Shown piece after piece: positions 11,294-21,696 of a stretch of 64,000 nucleotides of DNA. How positions within the stretch are numbered: the stretch's first letter is position 1; each line of letters starts with the position of its first letter. The translations under genes were made by a program, and so were the position numbers. This DNA comes from Chrysomallon squamiferum (Eukaryota; Mollusca; Gastropoda; Neomphalida; Peltospiridae). The notes below the pieces were generated by a model. The model saw only the letters and a program-made list of their open reading frames with translations, searched no databases and was not told where the DNA came from. The stretch spans positions 69,501 through 133,500 of the forward strand of contig CM022678.1 of NCBI GenBank assembly GCA_012295275.1, given 5' to 3'.

Positions 11294-12177
11294 ACTAAAA
11301 CTGTTCTCTTCTCTACATTTTTAATAGGTAACAGTCATGAATTTAGATTGCTGTCAGTGCCATAACATTCCGTAATAGATTATCAAAAGGCTGTTATCAT
11401 AAAAATTAAATATGTATCTTTGATTAGCAACTGAACTGTAGCCCATATTAGATTTCATGAATTAGTGTCCTTGTCCATAACTATTGATGAGATATTTCCA
11501 CTTTCCAACAGCAAAATACAAACAGTTAAATATTATAAATTCCACAAAGTATTACAAATTGCGGGCCATTTATTAGATACATGTACACTCTGTATACATT
11601 TCTGTATTTATAAACCTGGTGGGGGCTTGTCATATTTTGGTTCACACTTTCTTAATGGATGACTAAAAAAAACTAATCACCAGGCAAGTTCATGTCACCA
11701 AACTCATTTGGTCATTTCTGATTTTCAGAAATCATTTTACTACAGTGCAGACTTTCTAGCAACTACTTAGCTAAATTATTAACTACAAAACTATTTTTCA
11801 TTAAATAGAAGAAAGTGTTATACATTTATTTTGGTATCAAACAATAAAAGCAAGTAGTAATCTGCCACTCACAGCAGTTAAATAGTCTCTCTCTCTCTCT
11901 GTGTGTGTGAAACCTAATCACTTAAACATGGTCATATAACTGGCATTTCCTTGACCAATAACATGTCACATATAGAAATGCATACATGTATACTAATCAA
12001 ACATAATTTAAACATGTAGTTTGTGGACAGTATAACACATACTAGTTACAAAATAATAGTTGAAGGATCAATTTTTTTTTAACATGGATATTACAGTTAC
12101 TTTTCTATAAAATCAACACAATTACTACACACATGCATATTCAGAACTGTCTAATGAGTAATATCTCCACATTTCAG
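11294..12177. other. gene A intron before the ankyrin exon
   Basis: No exon seen. It contains a CT/GT microsatellite at about 11886-11910 whose length differs between the two copies. Confidence 0.5.
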
Positions 12178-12811
12178 TTCTTGATAAAGAAGTAGGGAAG
12201 ATAAAAGGGATGAAACTAAAATGCTAGAAATCCTGGTTAATTCTGGAAATCCTGTGGATATAATAAATGACAAAAACAATAAAGGTGAAACAGCTTTGAT
12301 TGTAGCTCTGAAAAACCATTGTAGACAGAAAGCTGGTTTTTTACTGGAATGTGGAGCTGATCCTTGTGCATCAGACGATGATAGAAATTCTGTTTTGCTT
12401 CTAGCTGCTAAACAAGGATATTTTGAAATTGTGAAACAATTGATTAAGAAAGGAGTTGATGTGAATACTAAAAACAGTACAGGTGAAACTCCTCTGTTTA
12501 CAGCTGTTAAGTATGAACAGAACAAAGTAGCGTTGTATTTACTGGAAAATGGAGCTGATCCTAATTTAACAGACAATGATGAAAATTCTGTTTTACACCT
12601 AGCAGCTAAATGTGGAAATAGAGAAATTGTGACAGCACTGATTGGAAAAGGTGTTAATGTAAATATTAGAAACATTACAGGTGAAACTCCTGTTTTAACA
12701 GCTGTTAAGCATCAGCAGAAGGGTATAGTTTCATATTTACAGGAAAATGGTGCTGATCTTACTATAAAAGACAATGATAACAATTCTGTTTATCACCTAG
12801 CAGCTAAATAA
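12178..12811 (+). CDS. gene A copy 1, ankyrin-repeat exon
   Basis: The exon starts after CACATTTCAG in the same split-codon phase as the upstream exons. Comparison with the right copy gives VLDKEVVEDKRDETKM as the entry. This copy lacks one base at GTAGGGAAG (GTAGTGGAAG in the other), so the open frame restarts at 12221. The 196-residue frame contains about five ankyrin repeats with canonical GETPLFTAV, LLENGADPN and SVLHLAA elements, expected to form a protein-binding solenoid. The TAA at 12809-12811 falls where the repeat pattern expects CAA (AAK-Q-ENVEIV), and it is present in both copies, so it is probably a real nonsense mutation or the end of the protein. Confidence 0.7.
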
Positions 12812-13318
12812 GAAAATGTAGAAATTGTGACAAAATTGATTGAAAAGATGTTGATATAAATATTTGTAATGGAACCTCATTAATGCCTTTTTGCCAGGCT
12901 TGTTTTTAATCGAAATTTTGTCTTCTATGTAGTGAATTATATAATATTCGTAAAACACTTATTTTTATAAGTGGTAATTATGGTATACATTTTAATATTA
13001 CAGTCTGTTATCCTTTAGACAGGAGGAGCCAAATTTTAGGTATTAATACCAATTAAGCTAATCTCCGTACAGGGGAAACTCCTCTTTCTACAGCTGTTAA
13101 GTATAAACAGAAACGTGTAGTTTTGTATTTACTGGAACGTGGAGCTGTTCTTAATTAACAACATCAGCTCCATGTTCCAGTAAATACAAAACTACACATT
13201 TCTGTTTTACACCTAGCAGCTAAACATGGAAATATAGAAATTGTGAGAGTATTGATTGAAAAAGGTTCTGCTGTAAATATTTTCAGTCAAGGTAAATCGC
13301 CCTTTCATGTAACATGAA
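12812..13318 (+). pseudogene. decayed ankyrin-repeat continuation with fold-back
   Basis: Ankyrin coding resumes in pieces: ENVEIVTKLIEK after the stop, GETPLSTAVKYKQKRVVLYLLERGA at 13070-13145, and VLHLAAKHGNIEIVRVLIEKGSAVNI at 13200-13280, ending at a TGA in CATGTAACATGA. Frames are disrupted by stops, an AT-rich insertion (12880-13040) and an inverted duplication at 13115-13197. The same lesions occur in the right copy. Confidence 0.6.
13115..13197. repeat. inverted repeat within ankyrin sequence
   Basis: GTGTAGTTTTGTATTTACTG...GGAGCTG is followed, after about 17 bases, by its reverse complement CAGCTCC...CAGTAAATACAAAACTACAC with about one mismatch over 32 bases. One arm is in coding orientation, the other inverted. 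The right copy has it at about 49201-49280 with small losses. Confidence 0.8.
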
Positions 13319-13630
13319 ATTAAATGTATATCTGATGCACAAGCATTGAGCAGTCTGAAAAAAAGAAAAACAAAACAGAAGTTTTGTATTAATATTGAGA
13401 AATTTATGAATATAAATAAATGAAACTATTCTAATATTGTCTATGTATTTTCATTGTTTATATAACTTAGTTTACTAAAATTATTCTTAAGATATGTGCA
13501 TATATATTTTTTATATAACACATTGTGGTACTAGGATTGACAAAACTAAAATATAACTTAGTAAAGTATTTTGATAATTATTATATAATTTTACAATAGA
13601 TGATAAAATAAAAATGTTACAAAAAAGATA
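13319..13630. other. spacer between ankyrin fragments
   Basis: AT-rich. It includes the block CTATGTATTTTCATTGTTTATATAAC and the TTGACAAAACTAAAATATAACTTAG block, which are also found upstream at 4740-4990. No exon seen. Confidence 0.5.
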
Positions 13631-14595
13631 GTGAAACCTGACTGTTTTGATGTTCTTGCTCATGAGTTTACTGACTTGCTGGCATCAAATAATGCCAGAG
13701 AAATTATTTCACATCCATCACTGAAAGATGAAGGGTTTGTAAAGTATCTCATAGGGGAAAAACATTTTGGTGGTAGACTGTCTGAAATACTGCATCAGAA
13801 ACTTTTTGAAAATGCATTTCATAAAAACAGTCCTCATTCAATACTTGCTCAAAAGAAATATTTTTATATATCAGTAGAAATATTTCATGTCTTCTTGACA
13901 ATGAGTCAAAAACTATATCTAGTTACATGTGGTATTTGGAAGTTGAAGACACTTTTAATTTTCATTCACTGTTCCAAGTGAGTGCATTGTGAATAGACAA
14001 AGAACATTAAGATTGTTCACATCAAATCTATGTAAAATGAAACTAACGTGTTTGAAAAAAGAACTTTTAGATATTTCTTGTTTGTTTGGTGATGAAGATA
14101 TTGTGAGAATGTTGCTAAAATCAGGTGTTACACCAACATTTGATACACTGAATGCAGCTGCTTGTTCAAAAACAGACAGTGCTACCATACTCAAAGAACT
14201 GTTACAGTATAAAAAGAAGATGAAATTGAATATTTGTTCTCACTTGTTACATATTTCAATTTGTTCAGGTAACATGAACATTGCCTGTCTGTTGGCTGAG
14301 ATGATAAACAATGAGAAACAGTGAAATAAAGGAAAAAGTTGTAAAACTTTTATTGGTTAGGTTCCAAAGTACTTCAAGTGTTATAAAAGAAATAGTAAAA
14401 CTGAAACCTGATTGTGTAAATGATGAGAACAGAGATAAAGTACTTTTAGCAGCAGCAATGTGGGGATCTACTGATACAGTGAATGTTCCCACTGAACAGA
14501 GATGTAATGATACAGATGGAAACAACTGAAAGAAAAGTGAAATACTGAAAGTGGTAAGTGATATTTAACACTGTAGATGTTGTTCAGAAATATTT
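13631..14595 (+). pseudogene. STAND C-terminal plus ankyrin-like fragment
   Basis: Three overlapping frames (13631-13981, 13989-14324, 14311-14529) carry one coding sequence broken by single-base shifts. The first reads CFDVLAHEFTDLLASNNAR and LSEILHQKLFENAFHKNS, like the helical segment after the NTPase in STAND/ankyrin proteins. The next are degenerate ankyrin repeats (LLDISCLFGDEDIVRMLLKS, LLHISICSGNMNIACLLAEM, DENRDKVLLAAAMWGSTDTV). No P-loop is present. The end is similar to the isolated fragment at 35535-35725, which continues further in the same frame. Probably a relic of another family member. Confidence 0.55.
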
Positions 14596-15774
14596 AAATG
14601 AAGGGAGACAATAGGCCCCTGCTTGCTCACCCAATAATACAATAACATGTTTTTAACAACTTCAATTGCATTTACTTAGGCTAATAATAACATAGATTGT
14701 CCAAGATCAGGTCACAGTCTACATTTCATTGTTTATGTAGCGCTGCTATAACCAGACGGTAATTATTCATACAATATCATGCAGCATCCACGCTTTATTC
14801 AGTAAATAGATACCTAGACAGAGAACTACATCAATAAAATAATCTCTCAGTGAAAACCAGTTTGAGTGTTTAAACAAAGCGTGCCCACCATAACCAGACG
14901 GTAATTAATCACACAGTATCATGCAGCATCCAAGTGGCTGTTTACCTTCCTGCTCCCTGAATCGTAAAGGTTGCAATTGGACTAAATGAAATGGTTTCGG
15001 GTCAAGAGTTCGAGGTGGAAAATCGTAAGGAGTTACTACATCTGCAGCTCTGATTGGTGGTTATAGGTGACAGTGACTCGAGTGAGTATTAAATTTTGTG
15101 CAAAGCAAGCGGTACTACCCGGAAGTGAGGAGGATTCGCGGAATGGGAAGATAACTCTAAATAATTACATTGCGGAATCGGCCCATTAAAAGAAATGAAT
15201 GTTGACATGAAAGCTTCCAATATAAAATTTACGAGAATTAAAAGTTTGTGTATGCATTCATTGTCGTGCTAAGACTCATGTTGACTTCGAAATATAAATG
15301 AATAAAGAAAGAAAGAAAGAAAGAAACTGAAGTAAATTTATTGGTCACTAGTAAATTAGATGAAATGAATATCAAAAATTTTAATTTTTTATTTACTTAC
15401 TTTCAAAATTAAACATGACAGATCTGCATGTTAATCATCTATCTTTTATTAGTGTTTTATGTAGAAAATTAAAATAAGACATCCAAAAAGAAAACAATTG
15501 AAATGAAATGAAATTAAATAAAATAAATAAATAATGAATAAATATGTAAGAAAATAAGTAAATAAAGTTACGTATAATTGGATGAAAGGTTATAAAATAA
15601 AATTATGTTTACGAGTTAGTATACCAAACAGGGCCGAATGAAGGTTAAACGCAGAGTGATTGAGAAATTAAATTAAATAAATAAATAAACAATGTCTACC
15701 CTGACTTCTCTGACAAAAAACAGAGTAGTCTTTCTTGCTGGATGAACAATGTTGATCTAAAGAGCAATATAAAA

Positions 15775-15805
<31 letters not shown>

Positions 15806-16213
15806 TGTAAATCTATTAGCCATGACATAACTTAGTAACTTTAAAATAATTAACATTCAGTCACTATGTTTAATAACGATTTATTTACTGTAAGTAAACC
15901 CTTGTATACAGCGTAAATCTGTCAAACTAGTTTGACAGACGTGCTATATTTAGAACTGATTTGTAAAGCTGCAGACGTTGTCACAAAGTAATACACCGTG
16001 TGCAAACCTGTGACGTGTCGTCTTACAAAAATATCGTGTCTCCAAGACGACGATTCACAGGGCGAGAAGACGGCATAGAATTTGTGACATTCCTTAGTTT
16101 AAAAGATTCGGGTTTTACTTCGATTTCTACTACAGGTCGGCAAAATCTAAATCTACTATTTTAGTAGTCACTGTTGATTGTTTATTTAAAATTTAAAATT
16201 TAAAATTTTCTAT
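14596..16213. other. non-coding with dispersed-repeat remnants
   Basis: No gene seen. A 46-bp direct repeat (TAACCAGACGGTAATTA...ATCATGCAGCATCCA) occurs at about 14748-14794 and 14889-14934. GC-richer, non-repetitive sequence lies at 14930-15190, AAAG repeats at 15305-15330, and a TG run at 15782-15804. Confidence 0.5.
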
Positions 16214-16560
16214 GGCGATCTCGGACTGTCACACCCGAAACTCGGTTTATGTTTGAGTTTTCATTTAAAAAACAGTTATGAACTAATAAAATTTAAATAT
16301 TTCTATTTATTACATCAAGTTCTTTATAAAACAATAAACATACGAAACAAAAAGGGTATTATCGTCCGGTACATGAATATAGGTATACTTGACATCATAC
16401 GTTTTCGTTTCCAAACGATTAAAAATATTTTCAATACAGAACGTTTAGTCAACTTTTAATAATAAAGGTTAATTTAATATGTATTGATTTGTTATAATCA
16501 TAATATAATATTGAAATGTAATGTAAAATGGCTAAGGATATTTCTCTCCAAACAACAATA
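16214..16560. repeat. dispersed repeat shared with 35727-36240
   Basis: Shared segments include the GATCTCGGACT/GATCCCGGACT start, GAGTTTTCATTT, AAAACAATAAACA and GAACGTTTAGTCA, in the same order and orientation. The second copy directly abuts an ankyrin fragment. Confidence 0.7.
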
Positions 16561-16959
16561 AATAAATAAATAAGTAATAAAAAACTTTTTATGACTAACA
16601 GAAAAAAAAACCTAATTTGTTATAATGTCCTTTCTAATTTGTATTTATGTATGTATTTATTTCCTCGGAATATGTAATTTTAATATGGAAAGTCATGAAA
16701 GATTGACATCAGCCAAGTATCAAATTTCTCGATTTATTAAACGAAAATTTAAAAATTTAGTAAATTACATCATTACGATAAATTAAATGAAAAGATATGA
16801 AGTACGATCGAATAAGTTTGAGAATGTTTGCGAATGAAACGTTTATTATTCAAAATGAATGTTCTCGCTGTGGTTAACTTGTAAAGTAGACAAGTTCGAG
16901 TTTGATAAACACAATTTCCGGTCCAAGGTGCATGCCGGTTTATATTTCACGTAGCTAAA

Positions 16960-17018
16960 CAGAACCACGTGATTTAAAATGGCGGAACGGTTCTAAGTAT
17001 TACATCAGAAATAAAAAG
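16960..17018 (+). promoter_or_regulatory. promoter-like segment / possible 5' exon of gene B
   Basis: A CACGTG E-box (16966-16971) is followed by AAAATGGCGG (16976-16985), which resembles the YY1-type element of animal core promoters, and then by AAG/GTAAAA (donor at 17019). This is what a short non-coding first exon looks like. It lies about 2.5 kb before the first recognisable gene B exon. The stretch 17019-18440 has no exon I can support. Confidence 0.35.
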
Positions 17019-18440
17019 GTAAAACAAATTTGTAATGTACTTTCTTATGGTTTTATTCGGATAATGTTTTCTACTTTGGTATGTGACCTATAGCAAAAAA
17101 GAAAATTGCGGATATTAACAAATATTAACACTAAATACTAATAAAAAACAACAATGATCATCATTTTAAAACTACATCTACTATTACATTTAATGTTTAA
17201 GTCACAGAGTGGTGAAATATATGTTCAAGCACAATCATAACTTATAATAATTACTGTAGAATAATTTTCAAATGCATAAAACACCTTTTGAACATTTTAA
17301 GCAGTGTTGTTGTTGTTGTATTATCATATAGTAACACTAAAACTTGTAACAGGGTTATCTTTTCACTGAATCAACTGTCATAGCTTGTATAATGTCAATA
17401 ATCTAAATGTAATCAAACTTTGTCCCATCACAAAATAATAATTCAGATTTCAGGCACTGTTTTCTCAGTATGAAGTTATATGCTCTTAACAGTTAACTGG
17501 AAGTAATATACAGACAAAAGAAGAAATCGTATAAAGACTTAAGATCTTTTATTTTATAAAGTGAACAAAATTTGTAATATAGTATGCAGCAGATTACTGA
17601 AAACAGTAAACTACAAATTCTCAAAATGTGTGTTTATACAAGCAGACACAATGAAGAAAAAAATTATCTTTTACATGTGACAGCATCACCCTGATTTGAA
17701 GTATTTATCACTATTTTATAATAATTTGTTCCAAAAATAAAAATTTACCAAGTTCATATGTTGTATTAAATAAGTAATGCATTTCAAATAATTTTAATTA
17801 GAGAATTGAAAGTGTTGTCTACTGAAAGACATTGCGTTAAACTGTCTAGATGTTTAAACTGAACACAAAAAAGTGATATCTGTTTTAAATGTATTGTAAT
17901 ATTTGCCTACAAAACTGTTGGGCACCTGACAGTATTTTACTATGACTAAAAAAACAAGTGTTACAAAGGCTGGTAAATAAACTGAGAAAAATGAATTTGT
18001 TTTGTAACAGCAAGCCACTGGCGATAAGAAAATGGAACAAATGTTTTAGACTTCAGATTTTTGTTTTGACATCACAGTATTATCAAATAATCACATATCA
18101 CTTCAAAATAATTTGCAGAGTTCATAGAACGGGGAAAAATGTTATTTGAGTCTCAGATCTGTGGTTAAAGGTTCCATAGCAAGAAAACACTCCTTGGTTC
18201 TAGGTGACTGCCTACACTGTCTTTCTCTTCCCTCTAGCTAATTTTTTATTTTGCGGAAAAGGCAGTCATAGTGACTCAAATAATGCCCCAAATGTGCTCC
18301 AGTGCATTCAGATCTGTACTCATGACTGACCAAGGCAGAACTGTTAAAGCTTTGTTGTGCACTCATTCAGACTGTCAAGTTAAATATTTTATTTGTAGCT
18401 AATAGATGAAAATACTGCTGTTTGAAAAAAAACATGGAGA
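17019..18440. other. putative gene B first intron
   Basis: AT-rich. A dispersed repeat fragment at 18287-18355 (CCCCAAATGTGCTCC... CATGACTGACCAAGGCAGAA) is shared with 40349-40420. The 63-residue open frame at 17958-18149 has no domain signature and is taken as chance. Confidence 0.45.
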
Positions 18441-18596
18441 CATGATACACTGACCTGTCACAGGGAAAGCAGTTGTAACTCATTCAGAAATATGGAACAT
18501 AATTCTGTTGTTAATCATCACAAAGTTGTAATTACTTGTCACATGTTGTCACTCATTATCTCAGTGCTTAACTTTTTCCAGGTGTATTGGGTTGTA

Positions 18597-18787
18597 GAAT
18601 AAGTCATTCATGGTTCATAACTGATTCAAATTTTATTGCAGAAGTATCAACAAACTTGTTGGTCATCGGGAAAATGTGATAAATAACAAGGGAAATTAAG
18701 TTACATCTTGTTATCAATTAAGCTTAAGTTTTCTTCTATGTAATGATTAAATTTAATTGAACTACAATGAGTTATTCCTCAACCCAA
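18597..18787. mobile_element. mariner-like MITE, 191 bp, TA target duplication
   Basis: The termini TTGGGTTGTAGAATAA and TTATTCCTCAACCCAA are inverted repeats of mariner type (TTGGGTTG). TA flanks both ends (18595-18596, 18788-18789). The paralogous locus at 9280-9305 reads AAGTGTATATTTGTGAC without the insert, giving an empty site. No transposase is inside. Confidence 0.85.
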
Positions 18788-18918
18788 TATATTTGTGACA
18801 TTTTTATTTGTTACACCGGACAGGTTTAGTTCATTTCAGTGATTTCTGACAACAGTTCTGTTGAATTTTACCATGTATATTTGTAATGTTTATTAAAAAA
18901 ATCAGTGTGTGTTTCAGG

Positions 18919-19011
18919 TTGACCAAGGCATAAGACACAAACAACCCAGTCAGCTCGTCCACAACCCCTAAAAAAAGAAGCAAAAATAAACAAAAACCAA
19001 AATGAAGTAAA
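18919..19011 (+). CDS. possible basic exon of gene B
   Basis: An acceptor (GTGTGTTTCAG) and a donor (AAAG/GTAATT) bracket 93 nt. One frame contains TNNPVSSSTTPKKRSKNKQK, a Ser/Thr stretch followed by a basic cluster resembling a nuclear localisation signal, but stops occur at both ends of that frame. It could be an exon with homopolymer errors or a chance arrangement. Confidence 0.2.
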
Positions 19012-19543
19012 GGTAATTAATTACAACTAAGTTTTTATGTAATAACATTGTGAAAACTGTATTTTGTTAAGTATTTTTAAATAGCATATTTTACATCTCT
19101 ATTTACAAAAATTAGTACATTTAATGGTTTATATTTGATTATTTAAAAAAAATGTAGTAGGAATATATTTATAGAACAAAAGTTGAGAATACTGTCTATA
19201 AGGCTAAGACTAATATTAATACAAGGTACCAGATGTTGGTCTCTAGTATGTGCAAGGTATAATATGTCTTTGGATCAATTCCTACTGATAGAATTTGTAG
19301 CTGCTTTCATTTCAGTTCGTGCTCAACAACTGATGTATGAACTTGTATGTGCTGTCTGTGGGTAGGTGTAAATGAAGTATCACTTGTTGTTAATGAGAAA
19401 GAGTAGACTGTTAAGTGATAGCACTGGGTTTCTTCTTGTATTATCTGAATGTTCCTTAATCTTATGTGTAACTTCATGTAAATAAAATGAGTTGAATAAA
19501 ACATTTCTTTTTATATTAGAAATCATTATTTTATTTTTAACAG

Positions 19544-19617
19544 CTCAACCAACAGTGATTATGAAAAAATGTGTTCAGCAATTTTATCTGACATCACAGA
19601 TGTGGCATCCTCAAAGA
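19544..19617 (+). CDS. gene B, 5' Ser/Asp-rich exon
   Basis: Acceptor TTTTTAACAG, donor GTATGAC. Read as 1+72+1 nt it gives STNSDYEKMCSAILSDITDV followed by ASSK. The equivalent gene A exon (41177-41247) has the same 1-nt entry, TCA start and GTATGAC donor, which argues for this frame. It would follow an exon ending after two codon bases. Function unknown, probably linker or N-terminal sequence. Confidence 0.45.
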
Positions 19618-19979
19618 GTATGACAAAATTATATTTTTAATAATGAAGTATTTCAAATCATGTTTATTTTATATATTTTTTTTTTTTTTGTTAGGCTTTG
19701 TAAAGTGTTGCTTTTTTGTCTTATATTCATAAATAAATTGACAATTCTAATATTTTCATCTGGTTTTTATTTGAAAATACACACTTGTTATTATTTGATT
19801 GGATAATTAGTTAATAATATTAAACACGTTTTTTAAAACATATAATTTTATTGTTATATTGAGAAATACTGTTAAGACAGACTGTATTAATACTGTCATA
19901 CCTCTACATGTAGCTAAAAATCACATGGTTTTAGAAATTATTTTAATAAATATAATTTTAAATAATTTCTTTTACTCAG

Positions 19980-20081
19980 TTAGAAGAACACAACCACTAG
20001 TAAAACATAATGTAAATATCAGCACAGTTCACAATTACCAGGATGTGTCTAATAACAGGAATGTTGTGTTTGGAAATCAAG
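19980..20081 (+). CDS. gene B exon with RHIM-like motif
   Basis: The acceptor TTCTTTTACTCAG is good. The exon enters with 2 nt and reads RRTQPLVKHNVNIS, TVHNYQD, VSNNRNVVFGNQV. The last part fits hydrophobic-x-N-x3-hydrophobic-x-hydrophobic-G, the RHIM layout. The donor is poor: gene A has GTAAGTTAAAAACTG where gene B has GTTATTAAAAACTG, so the exon may be weakly spliced or dead, or read through to a TGA at 20093. Its intron flanks are paralogous to the ~480-bp units of gene A. Confidence 0.5.
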
Positions 20082-20602
20082 TTATTAAAAACTGAAAGTT
20101 AAAAACTGAACGTTTTCTTTTCTCTACCTGTTTAATAAATAACAAAATACACACCACACTAGTCATTAGTACTTTTCTGTCATTCACTGTGACATGACCA
20201 GCACAGAAACATGCACACACAGGCACAATACATACAAACATTCATTCACACATAAATTATAAGTATTGTTATTCTCATTTAGATTTTATGTTTAATATTT
20301 TATTAATATAATTCAACCTAATTTAAACAACCCAATACAGATGTCATTATTAGTAGTAGCAAGAACATAGTAATAATAATAACACTGTGAACAATAACAG
20401 TACATAATTAACAACATGTAAAAACAAATAAAAGTAGTGGTTTTAATAAATAATTAATAAGTAAAAAGATCCAACAGTAATAATATTACATGTTTATTGT
20501 TTCATGAATAAAGTGTAGAGTAATTGTAAAGATCACTTTAATCATTCTCTTTTACACAACATCAATAATATAAATTTACTTGTTTATTTTTTGTTACTTC
20601 AG

Positions 20603-20632
20603 CAACTGATGAACAAGCATCCAATATCAAAG
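20603..20632 (+). CDS. gene B 30-nt micro-exon
   Basis: TTTTTTGTTACTTCAG acceptor and AAAG/GTATAT donor bracket 30 nt that read 2+27+1, giving TDEQASNIK. It keeps the family's phase, which is the main support. The second unit at 21413-21450 reads CAAAGACTGATAAATGAGC with an in-frame stop and no good donor. Confidence 0.45.
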
Positions 20633-21412
20633 GTATATTTTTATTTCATTTTTTATTATTATTAGTTGTACAATTTTCCATGATAACAAAACAGTCATCT
20701 CATTACTTTCACACATCTAAAATTGTGACATCTTATCTTTTGTTAAATTCTGATGAACAAAAAGCATGACAACAAACTGCCGTTTTTACTTCAGAAACTT
20801 CACATTAGATGATCAGTTAAAAAATGATATTATTTATATTTAAACAGTAAAATATCTTCTATACAATTAATACTTCCTTTTATTGTGTAACATGACTGTT
20901 GTAATAGGAAATCAGTTATTAAAAGTAGTAACATAGACAAAATACATACACTTAACAGATATATGGAACATGTACATAAACACACACATATATGCAGACA
21001 CGCATTACACAGACATGTATAATATTCACACAGTGCATGTATGTTAAACTGATCAGCATTTTCTTCTTAACTTGTTAGTATAACTCAAATGAAGTAAACG
21101 AGACTATATGCCTATCACTATTACTAAAATACAGTGCAGGGTACACATGACAGCAGCAATAATCACAACAACAACAGCAATAATAATACCAACAATAGCA
21201 ATAGATAAATAACATTAGTTATAAGAAACAACAGCAGTAGTTTTGATAATAGTAGGAGTAAGTATATAAAACCAGTAAGAAAGATCTAATAATAATGTTA
21301 TATGCTTCATGTTCAGTGAATAAAGTGCAGGGTATTTGTACAGATCACTTTAATCATTTCTTTTACACAACATCAGTAATGTAAACTTGTTTTATTTTTA
21401 TGATATTTCAGC

Positions 21413-21452
21413 AAAGACTGATAAATGAGCTTTCAGTATTAGATGGGTTTTT
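21413..21452 (+). pseudogene. decayed copy of the gene B micro-exon
   Basis: Follows TATGATATTTCAG. It aligns with 20603-20632 but has TGA in frame and lacks the GTATAT donor. Confidence 0.5.
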
Positions 21453-21696
21453 TATCTCCTGAAAGATGTTCATTTATAACAAGATAATCATCTGATTAGG
21501 TCTGCACCATATAAAATTGTGATGTCTTATTTATGTTAAATTCTGATGAACTAAAACTATGACAACCTTTTTTATCATTATTTTAGAACCTTCAATCTAA
21601 TAACCAATTAAAATTTATATACTTTTATTTAAATAGTAAAATATGTTTAAAATAGTTAAAGACAGATCTTTTTTGTTTGTTTATGTTGTGATGCAG

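Larger units (their letters stand above)
4711..14285. repeat. left copy of 36.1-kb-spaced direct repeat (gene A copy 1)
   Basis: From 4711 on, the sequence matches 40788-50355 in order and orientation with a nearly constant offset (36106 at 5874, 36108 at 7853, 36112 at 9994, 36099 at 12178). The middle is almost identical, including microsatellites. Single-base losses and gains rise toward the left end here and toward the right end in the other copy. Confidence 0.95.
18441..20260. repeat. block paralogous to gene A introns/exons (9170-11000)
   Basis: Matching landmarks in order are CATTCAGAAAYATGG, TTAATCATCACAAAGTTGTA, TATTTGTGACATTT, TCTATAAGRYTAARACTA, GATCAATTCCT, CTGTCTGTGGGTAGG, TTCCTTAATCTTATG, then the exon starting TCAACCAA. 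Gene B therefore arose by duplication of gene A or of a common ancestor. Divergence is far greater than between the two gene A copies. Confidence 0.8.
20280..21560. repeat. tandem duplication containing a micro-exon and its decayed copy
   Basis: About 20460-20760 recurs at about 21280-21560, with shared landmarks TGAATAAAGTG, AGATCACTTTAATCAT, TTTTACACAACATCA and AAATTGTGA. Each unit carries the same micro-exon position; the first is intact and the second has a stop. Confidence 0.75.

Noticed and set aside
12151-12675. 174-residue minus-strand frame
   Set aside because: Antisense of the ankyrin repeats, with no recognisable domain.
14551-14560. GTG/GTAAGT as a splice donor ending the gene A ankyrin tail
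   Set aside because: The paralogous fragment at 35660 reads through this point as ankyrin coding sequence, so the GTAAGT is probably mutated codons.
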